Source of the DNA: Rhodoferax sp.
GTDB lineage: Bacteria; Pseudomonadota; Gammaproteobacteria; Burkholderiales; Burkholderiaceae_C
Length of the DNA stretch: 64,000 bases
NCBI RefSeq assembly: GCF_013297935.1
Contig: NZ_JAAFIX010000003.1
Location: 1-64,000, forward strand
Reading direction: 5' to 3'
In this document: positions 16,813 through 23,656 of the stretch, one piece after another
How positions within the stretch are numbered: position 1 is the stretch's first letter
Layout of the letters: every line of letters starts with the position of its first letter
Made by a program: the position numbers and the translations under genes
The notes under the pieces: model-generated
The model's database searches: none
Told to the model about the DNA's origin: nothing
The model's input: the letters and a program-made list of their open reading frames with translations, nothing else

Positions 16813-18051
16813 ATGCCTGTACCCCACTCCGCCCCTCCAGATAACGTCACATCGCCGATACGCCGTATCGCGCATCTGGACATGGATGCGTTTTATGCCT
16901 CGGTGGAGCTGCTGCGCTACCCGCAGCTCAAGGGGCTGCCGGTGGTCATTGGCGGCGGGCGGCGCCACGCGGACGACGCGCTCCTGGTCCAACACTCCGA
17001 CACGCCGCTGCACAAAATTCCGGTCGCCGATTTCCCGCTACTGGAAGGCTACACCGGGCGCGGCGTCATCACCACCGCCACGTATGCCGCCCGGCAGTTC
17101 GGCGTAGGCTCGGCCATGGGGCTCATGAAAGCGGCCAAGTTGTGCCCGCAGGCCATTTTGTTGCCGGTGGACTTTGCGCAGTACCGGCACTACTCGCAGC
17201 GCTTCAAGGCCATCATTACCGACATAGCGCCGGTTATGGAGAACCGGGGCGTGGACGAGGTGTACATCGACTTCACCCACGTGCCCGGCGGCCAGCGCCA
17301 GGGCGGCCGCACGCTGGCAAGGCTCATACAAAAAGCCATTTTTGACGACACCGGCCTCACCTGCTCGGTGGGCGTGGCGCCCAACAAGCTGCTGGCCAAA
17401 ATGGCCAGCGAGTTCCACAAGCCCAACGGCATTGCCATCGTCCATGAGAGCGATCTGGAGCCCATGATCTGGCCGCTGGCCTGCCGCAAGATCAACGGCA
17501 TCGGCCCCAAGGCCGACGAAAAGCTCAAGCTCCACGGCATAGAGACCATCGGCCAGCTCGCCGCCAAGGAGCTGCAGTGGCTGATGGATACCTTCGGCCC
17601 CCGCACCGGTGCCTGGCTGTTTGCAGCCGCTCACGGGCAGGACGACCGGCCGGTGGAAACCGAGAGCGAGCCGGTGAGCATGAGCCGCGAAACCACCTTT
17701 GAGCGCGACCTGCACGCTGTGCGCGACAAGGCCGAGCTGGGCGCCCTGTTCACCCGCCTGTGCGAGCAAGTGGCCGCCGACCTGCAGCGCAAGGGCTATG
17801 TGGGTAAAACCATTGGCATCAAGCTGCGCTATGACGACTTCAAGAGCGTCACCCGCGACATCACCATCCCGCAGCACACGGCCGATGCGACCGAAATACG
17901 CCGTATCGCCGGGCAGTGCCTCAAGCGCGCGCCCCTGCACAAGCGCTTGCGGCTGCTGGGGGTGCGGGTTGGTGCTCTAGCCCCCGAGGATCAGGCGGAT
18001 AGCGCTATTCAAAAAGTAGCAAAAATGCCGAGAACAAGGGAATTGTTCTAG
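16813..18051 (+). CDS. dinB: DNA polymerase IV (Y family) with an extra internal segment
   Basis: A 412-residue translesion polymerase. Catalytic acidic residues are in HLDMDAFYASVE and GVDEVYIDFTH; the helix-hairpin-helix region is KINGIGPKADEKLKLHGIET. Compared with E. coli DinB there are about 30 extra residues between the GG of the first strands and RGVITTATYAARQFGV, containing RRHADDALLVQHSD and KIPVADFPLLEGYTG. The last 30 residues (from GALAPEDQADS) are partly encoded by an interspersed repeat copy, and no canonical beta-clamp-binding end is evident. No LexA-like operator was found upstream. The start is the first ATG that keeps the N-terminal strand; no strong ribosome-binding site is visible. 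Confidence 0.9.
   Translation: MPVPHSAPPDNVTSPIRRIAHLDMDAFYASVELLRYPQLKGLPVVIGGGRRHADDALLVQHSDTPLHKIPVADFPLLEGYTGRGVITTATYAARQFGVGSAMGLMKAAKLCPQAILLPVDFAQYRHYSQRFKAIITDIAPVMENRGVDEVYIDFTHVPGGQRQGGRTLARLIQKAIFDDTGLTCSVGVAPNKLLAKMASEFHKPNGIAIVHESDLEPMIWPLACRKINGIGPKADEKLKLHGIETIGQLAAKELQWLMDTFGPRTGAWLFAAAHGQDDRPVETESEPVSMSRETTFERDLHAVRDKAELGALFTRLCEQVAADLQRKGYVGKTIGIKLRYDDFKSVTRDITIPQHTADATEIRRIAGQCLKRAPLHKRLRLLGVRVGALAPEDQADSAIQKVAKMPRTRELF
17973..18020 (-). repeat. interspersed repeat copy in the 3' end of dinB
   Basis: On the minus strand it reads GCTA, TTTTTGAATAGC, then CGC and GGGGGCTAGAGC in family order. On the plus strand it is read in frame as GALAPEDQADSAIQKVA near the DinB C-terminus. 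Confidence 0.6.
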
Positions 18052-18156
18052 CTTGATTTCCGGTTGGCCCCGGATGCCAAAAGCATTAAAAACGATTTTT
18101 CACTGAATATTCAACTTATTCGCTGTAAGCAAACTATAGCGAATCGGTACCTAGAA

Positions 18157-18170
18157 TTGATGTGCATCAA
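18157..18170 (+). promoter_or_regulatory. perfect FNR/Anr-type box
   Basis: TTGAT-gtgc-ATCAA matches the FNR consensus TTGAT-N4-ATCAA at all ten defined positions. It lies in the 243-bp gap before the chemoreceptor gene, 125 bp from the start codon. No convincing -10 hexamer was found at the class II distance, so its exact mode of action is open. The rest of the gap (18052-18294) shows only a good AGGAGGA ribosome-binding site before the ATG. Confidence 0.55.
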
Positions 18171-18294
18171 GCGATATCAATTGGTCTCTGAAGCGGGCGT
18201 AGTTCCGCATTGACTAAGCACCCCTGACAGGTGCCAAATGAACTGGTGTCGAGATAAAGCTAAAGCCAACCGATATACCCAGGAGGAATGATCC

Positions 18295-19854
18295 ATGCGC
18301 GTGAATTTACCGGTGACACAGCGGGAGTTCGATTACCCATCTGACCGAATGCTGGTGTCCATGACCGACACCAAAGGGGTGATTACCCACTGCAACCACG
18401 CTTTTGTGGAAACCAGCGGCTTCACGTACGAGGAACTCATCGGCCAGAACCACAACCTGGTGCGCCACCCCGATATGCCCCCCGCCGCGTACCGCGATAT
18501 GTGGAACACCATTGGCCACGGGCTACCCTGGACCGCACTCGTTAAGAACCGCCGCAAAGATGGCGACCACTACTGGGTGCAGGCCAATGTGACCCCCATT
18601 CTGGAGCGGGGCAAGCCCAAGGGGTATATGTCGGTGCGGGTGAAGCCCAGCCGCCAGGACATACAGGCCGCCGAGGCTCTGTACGCCCAAATGCGGGAGG
18701 AAGACAAATCCGGCAAGGCCACCATTTACCTGCGCAACGGGCGGGTGCGTTACCACGGCATCAGGGGTTGGGCGGGCGCACTGAGCCGGTTATCTCTCAC
18801 GGCCCGGCTCGGACTCGCCTTGGCCGGCATGGTGACTGTTGGCATGCTCCCCGGTTTACTGGGAATGGAGGGCCAGGGTCTTCTTCGGGCCGAATTGGCA
18901 GCACTCACCGCCGGTGGTGTAGGCGTTATGGTCTGGTTCCAAACGCGATTTGTTGCAGCGATGAAAGCTGCCGAAGACTTTGCCAACGACCTGTCCGGCT
19001 GCAACCTGACCACCAATGTGTCGGGGGCCTACCCGCCGCCTTTAGGCGACATGATCCGGGCGCTGCGCCAGATTCAAATCAACCTGCGGGCTGTGGTGGG
19101 CGATGTGCGGGAAGAAATCGACTCCTTCAGCCGGTCTGCCGCTGAAATCGCCTCGGGCAGCATGGACTTGTCCTCGCGCACTGAGTCGCAGGCCAGCAGC
19201 CTGGAAGAAACCGCCGCTTCGATGGAAGAACTCTCAAGCACCGTGAAGCAAACTGCGGAAACTGCCGCCCGGGTTGCAGAGCAGAGTGCGCGCAGTTCAC
19301 AAGTAGCGGCAGAAGGTGGAGATGCGGTGCATCAGGTCATCAAGGTCATGGACCGAATCGACCAGTCGTCGAGCAAGATGCGCGACATCATCAGCGTGAT
19401 TGAGGGCATCGCCTTCCAGACCAACATTCTGGCACTGAACGCGGCGGTAGAGGCTGCCCGGGCCGGAGAACAAGGCCGCGGCTTCGCAGTGGTGGCCTCA
19501 GAGGTGCGGGCTCTGGCGCAACGCAGCGCCACGGCCGCCAAAGAAATCCGCGAACTCATTGCGCAGTCTTCCGAACAAATTTCCGAGGGCTCAGCCCAGA
19601 TGAAAAACGCTGGCCGCACCATCGACGCGGTGGTAGGCAACGTCCAGGAAGTTGGCAACCTGATCCAAATGATCACCAGCGCCACCAAGGAGCAAGCCAT
19701 TGGTATTTCTCAGGTCAACGAAGCGGTCACGCAGCTCGACACCGTGACCCAGCAAAACGCCGCGCTGGTGGAGGAGTCTGCGGCCTCTTCCGACGGACTC
19801 AACAACAGCGCCTCGTCGGTCGCCCGCGCAGTCCAGGTATTCCAGCTACCATGA
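18295..19854 (+). CDS. PAS-containing methyl-accepting chemotaxis protein, Aer-like
   Basis: A 519-residue chemoreceptor. Residues 20-120 form a PAS domain (MTDTKGVITHCNHAFVETSG, LVRHPDMPPAAYRDMWNTI) very like that of the aerotaxis receptor Aer, which binds FAD and senses redox state. Two hydrophobic segments follow (about 165-215). The cytoplasmic signalling domain carries the conserved hairpin EGIAFQTNILALNAAVEAAR. There is no periplasmic sensor domain. The gene has an AGGAGGA ribosome-binding site and an FNR-type box upstream, which fits an energy-taxis role, though that role is inferred. It starts a run of four co-directional sensory genes. Confidence 0.9.
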   Translation: MRVNLPVTQREFDYPSDRMLVSMTDTKGVITHCNHAFVETSGFTYEELIGQNHNLVRHPDMPPAAYRDMWNTIGHGLPWTALVKNRRKDGDHYWVQANVTPILERGKPKGYMSVRVKPSRQDIQAAEALYAQMREEDKSGKATIYLRNGRVRYHGIRGWAGALSRLSLTARLGLALAGMVTVGMLPGLLGMEGQGLLRAELAALTAGGVGVMVWFQTRFVAAMKAAEDFANDLSGCNLTTNVSGAYPPPLGDMIRALRQIQINLRAVVGDVREEIDSFSRSAAEIASGSMDLSSRTESQASSLEETAASMEELSSTVKQTAETAARVAEQSARSSQVAAEGGDAVHQVIKVMDRIDQSSSKMRDIISVIEGIAFQTNILALNAAVEAARAGEQGRGFAVVASEVRALAQRSATAAKEIRELIAQSSEQISEGSAQMKNAGRTIDAVVGNVQEVGNLIQMITSATKEQAIGISQVNEAVTQLDTVTQQNAALVEESAASSDGLNNSASSVARAVQVFQLP

Positions 19855-19891
19855 GCCCCTGACCTCAACGCCCCGCAGGGCTCACCGCTAC

Positions 19892-22492
19892 ATGGATCAC
19901 AAAAACCTGCTTCCGCTGGGTACCGGGCAGTTAATCCAACTGCTGGATGCGGTGCCTGTGCCCTTGTTCATCAAGGATTCCTCGGGGCGAGTAATTTATG
20001 TCAACCATGTGTGGCGCCAAACCATGCTGCCGGCCTTGGGCGGGGCACCGGGAACCCCGCTGGGGGAAGTGCTCAGTGATGAGCAATTGGCAGCTTTTCA
20101 CCTCCGGGACTTGGAAGCCTTTCAACAGGGTGAAGCCTTAACCCATGAAGACAGTGTGCAAGGGATGGGACAGCGGCAGATTCGCCACACTCTCACCACC
20201 TTGGTTCCCTTGTTCGATGATGCAGGCCAGGCGGCCTTTATTGTGGGTTCCAGCCAGGACGTGACCGAACAGCGCCAACTGCAACAGCAAAACGCCGCCG
20301 AGCGCAGTTTGCTGGAAATGCTGGCCTCCAGCGTGCCGTTGCCGGACCTGATGGCAGAGTTCATCCTGAACTACGAGCGCATTTTCCCCGGCGTCATGGG
20401 CTCTGTGTTGCTCCTGGACGACGCCGGGCTGCACCTCCAGCATGGTGCCGCGCCGAGCTTGCCACAAGCCTATTGCGAGGCTATCAATGGTGTAGCCATC
20501 GGCCCGCAAGTGGGGTCTTGCGGCACGGCGGCGTTTACCGGCCAAGAGATTCTGGTGTCCGATATTGCGACCGACCCGCTGTGGGAAGACTACAAAGACC
20601 TGGCACTGGGCCACGGCTTGCGGGCCTGCTGGTCCATGCCGATCCGCTCCACCAAGGGCCGGGTGCTGGGTACCTTTGCCAACTACTACGGCCGCCCCAT
20701 GACCCCGACCGATGCGGAGCTGCAGGCCGCGCGTCGCAGCGCCTACCTGTTGAGCCTGGCTATTGAGAATGATCACAACGCCCGCCAGATCCAGCTCGAC
20801 CGCCAAGCTATCGAAGAAGCCGGGTTGTACCGCCAAGCCATTCTCGACAGCATGGTGGACGGGCTAGTAACCCTGAACTGCAGCGGCCGTATCCACACAT
20901 ACAACAATGCGGCCTGCCGCATGATGGGGCGCGACGCCAACGCAGAGCGCCCGCATACCCTGAGTGGTTTGCTGGGGACCACCCTGCCCATGGACGACGA
21001 CGGCCGGCTGCTGCTGCTCGAAACCGTGGACGCGATTGAGGGCACCAGCACCGAGGTCCAGGGGCGCCACCAAAACGGCGCGGTGCGGCCCATCAGCGTG
21101 TCGGTCTCGCGCATTCCCCACACGGACCCGCAGACCTTTGTGGTGACGCTGCGCGACATCACCCGCCAGCGCCAGGATGAAGAAGAAATCCGCAGGCTCG
21201 CGTTTTACGACCCGCTGACCAACTTGCCCAACCGGCGCCTGTTGATGGACCGGGTGCGCCAGGCCATGGTGAACAGTGCCCGGCTGGGCCAGCATGGCGC
21301 GCTGATGTTTCTGGACCTGGACCACTTTAAGCTGCTCAACGACACCCTGGGCCATGATGTGGGCGACGAGCTGCTCCAGCAAGTGGCCTACCGCCTGCGC
21401 CATTGCGTGCGGGAAGGCGACAGCGTGGCCCGCCTGGGCGGCGACGAGTTTGTGGTGTTGCTCGAAGGGCTCAGTGGCAGCACGACCGACGCAGCTACCC
21501 AGGCCGAAGCGGTGGCCCACAAAATTCTCGATGCCCTAGCCCTGCCCTACAACTTGCGCGGCCACACCTACAACAGCACGCCGAGTATCGGGATTGTGGT
21601 GTTCCTCGAAGACCACGAGACCATGGACGACTTGCTCAAAAAAGCCGACGTCGCCATGTACCAGGCCAAATCCGCAGGCCGCAACACAGCCCGCTTTTAC
21701 GACCCGGTGATGCAGGCCGAGGTCACCACCCACGCGGAGCTGGCCAAAGAAATAAAGCTAGGTCTGCAGCGCCATGAGTTCGTATTGCACTACCAGGTGC
21801 AAATGGACAAGCAGGGGCGCTGCACCGGCGCTGAAGCTTTGGTCCGCTGGAACCACCCGGTGCGCGGCCTGGTGTCGCCGGCGCACTTTATTCCGCTGGC
21901 CGAAGAAACCGGCATGATTTTGCCGCTGGGGACCTGGGTTTTAGAGTCCGCCTGCCAGCAACTCATGGAATGGCGCCGCAACCCGCTGACCGCCCATTGG
22001 ACGCTGGCGGTGAACGTGAGTGCCTCCCAACTGGCGCAGCCGGAGTTTGTGCGCAGCGTGTGCGAGGCCCTGGAGCGCAGCGGAGCGCCCGCCGACAAAC
22101 TCAAGCTGGAGCTCACCGAAAGCATGTTGGTGGACGATGTGGAGAGCATCATTCTCAAAATGCTCGACATCAAGGCGCTGGGCGTGAGCTTTTCGCTGGA
22201 TGACTTCGGCACCGGCTACTCCTCTCTCTCGTACCTCAAGCGGCTGCCACTCTCGCAGCTCAAAATCGACCAGTCTTTTGTGCGGGACGTGTTGACCGAC
22301 CCGAGCGATGCCGTGATTGCCCGCACCGTGGTGGCGCTGGGCCACAGCTTGGGCCTGACCGTGATTGCCGAAGGGGTGGAAACCGTCGAACAGCGCGACG
22401 CGTTGGCCGCCATGCAGTGCGACGCCTTCCAGGGCTACTACTTCGGCCGGCCGGTTCCGGCCGACTCGCTCACCCTGTCTTCGGGCAGCTGA
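19892..22492 (+). CDS. PAS-GAF-PAS-GGDEF-EAL cyclic-di-GMP protein
   Basis: An 866-residue cytoplasmic protein with no membrane segment. The order is PAS (about 15-130), GAF (about 145-295, with IGPQVGSCGTAAFTGQ), PAS (about 310-425), GGDEF (about 435-600) and EAL (about 615-860). The diguanylate cyclase site RLGGDEF is intact, and an I-site RxxD (REGD) lies five residues before it. The phosphodiesterase domain keeps EALVRW, DDFGTGYSS and KIDQSFV. Both activities are therefore possible. The gene starts 37 bp after the chemoreceptor gene, suggesting co-transcription. The signals bound by the PAS and GAF domains are unknown. Confidence 0.92.
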   Translation: MDHKNLLPLGTGQLIQLLDAVPVPLFIKDSSGRVIYVNHVWRQTMLPALGGAPGTPLGEVLSDEQLAAFHLRDLEAFQQGEALTHEDSVQGMGQRQIRHTLTTLVPLFDDAGQAAFIVGSSQDVTEQRQLQQQNAAERSLLEMLASSVPLPDLMAEFILNYERIFPGVMGSVLLLDDAGLHLQHGAAPSLPQAYCEAINGVAIGPQVGSCGTAAFTGQEILVSDIATDPLWEDYKDLALGHGLRACWSMPIRSTKGRVLGTFANYYGRPMTPTDAELQAARRSAYLLSLAIENDHNARQIQLDRQAIEEAGLYRQAILDSMVDGLVTLNCSGRIHTYNNAACRMMGRDANAERPHTLSGLLGTTLPMDDDGRLLLLETVDAIEGTSTEVQGRHQNGAVRPISVSVSRIPHTDPQTFVVTLRDITRQRQDEEEIRRLAFYDPLTNLPNRRLLMDRVRQAMVNSARLGQHGALMFLDLDHFKLLNDTLGHDVGDELLQQVAYRLRHCVREGDSVARLGGDEFVVLLEGLSGSTTDAATQAEAVAHKILDALALPYNLRGHTYNSTPSIGIVVFLEDHETMDDLLKKADVAMYQAKSAGRNTARFYDPVMQAEVTTHAELAKEIKLGLQRHEFVLHYQVQMDKQGRCTGAEALVRWNHPVRGLVSPAHFIPLAEETGMILPLGTWVLESACQQLMEWRRNPLTAHWTLAVNVSASQLAQPEFVRSVCEALERSGAPADKLKLELTESMLVDDVESIILKMLDIKALGVSFSLDDFGTGYSSLSYLKRLPLSQLKIDQSFVRDVLTDPSDAVIARTVVALGHSLGLTVIAEGVETVEQRDALAAMQCDAFQGYYFGRPVPADSLTLSSGS

Positions 22493-22573
22493 ACTACGGT
22501 TCTGCGTGGCAAACGTGTGAAAACGGTGGGCGCAGACGTTACGATGTGTTACCCGAACACGTTGGAGCACCCC

Positions 22574-23656
22574 TTGAATTTGCGCCCTTGCTTTCGCCGA
22601 GCCTTGGCTTTTGCTTTCGCAGGGTTGGCATTTCTGGCCTGCGCCACGGCCCAGACCGTGCCCGCCGCGGCCCCCATGGCCAAACTGCGGGTGGTGGGCG
22701 GCTTGGCCGCGCTCAATCAGTACGTGAGGCATGAAGAGCCCTTCTGGACCCGGGAGCTGACCCGCCTGACCGGCGGCAAATACAGTGCCGAAATTGCCCC
22801 GTTTGACCAATCAGGGGTACCCGGCGAAGAAATGCTACGCCTCATGTCACTCGGTGTGACGCCTTTAGGCACCGCGTTAATGAGTCAGTCTGCCGCGCAG
22901 TACCCGGGCCTGGGTGCCTTGGACCTCGCCGGCCTGAACCCCAACATCAGCACGCTTAAAAAGCATCTCGATGCTTTCCGACCCTACATGCAGAAAATGC
23001 TCCGCGCCCAACACGGGGTGGAGTTGCTGGCGGTGTACACCTACCCCGCGCAGGTTTTGTATTGCAAACGGCCTTTCCGCGGGCTCCAGGAGCTCAAAGG
23101 GCGGCGGGTGCGCGTGTCGTCAACCTCTCAGGCGGATTTGATGGGCGCACTGGGCGCGGTCCCGGTGCTGGTGGGCTTCAGTCAGCTCATGCTCAACATG
23201 CAGTCCGGTAACACCGAGTGCGCTATTACCGGCACTATGTCAGGCAACACCATCGGGCTGCACGAGGTCACCAGCCATATCCACACCCTCCCGATCACCT
23301 GGGGCCTGGCCCTGTTCGGGGCGAACGTGGGTGCCTGGAACGCCCTGCCCGGGGACCTGCGCGCCGTGCTCAGCCGGGAACTCCCCAAGCTGGAGGCCGC
23401 TATCTGGGCAGAAAGCGAACGCGAAACCGCCGAAGGCCTGGCCTGCAACCGGGGCGACGCCAGCTGCAAAACCGGCCGCCCGGGGCAAATGAAAGAGGTC
23501 ACCGCCAGTGCTGCAGACACGCAGCTGGTGAATGACATTCTGCGCAACACGGTTCTCCCGCGCTGGAAGCAACGCTGCCACCAGCAGTGCCAGTCGGTCT
23601 GGGACCACACCATCGGGCCCCTGCACGAAGCCTCCGCCCCGCCACCTGCACGTTGA
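22574..23656 (+). CDS. orphan TRAP-type (DctP family) solute-binding protein
   Basis: A periplasmic binding protein of the TRAP dicarboxylate-type family: LRVVGGLAALNQYVRHEEPF, SGVPGEEMLRLMSLGV, LKGRRVRVSSTSQADLMGAL and SGNTECAITGTMSGNTIGLHEV. I prefer the TTG at 22574 (preceded by GGAG) over the ATG at 22517, because it puts a standard signal peptide at the N-terminus (NLRPCFRRALAFAFAGLAFL, then ACATAQ). No TRAP membrane components (DctQ/DctM) lie nearby. The stop codon overlaps the start of a membrane GGDEF-EAL gene by one base, so the protein may act as a ligand sensor feeding cyclic-di-GMP control rather than in uptake. Ligand unknown. Confidence 0.82.
   Translation: MNLRPCFRRALAFAFAGLAFLACATAQTVPAAAPMAKLRVVGGLAALNQYVRHEEPFWTRELTRLTGGKYSAEIAPFDQSGVPGEEMLRLMSLGVTPLGTALMSQSAAQYPGLGALDLAGLNPNISTLKKHLDAFRPYMQKMLRAQHGVELLAVYTYPAQVLYCKRPFRGLQELKGRRVRVSSTSQADLMGALGAVPVLVGFSQLMLNMQSGNTECAITGTMSGNTIGLHEVTSHIHTLPITWGLALFGANVGAWNALPGDLRAVLSRELPKLEAAIWAESERETAEGLACNRGDASCKTGRPGQMKEVTASAADTQLVNDILRNTVLPRWKQRCHQQCQSVWDHTIGPLHEASAPPPAR

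Noticed and set aside
18260..18294. A flagellar sigma factor (FliA) promoter before the chemoreceptor: TAAA and CCGATA are present
   Set aside because: The spacing between the two parts is about four bases too short, and the -8/-10 part would lie almost on the ribosome-binding site.
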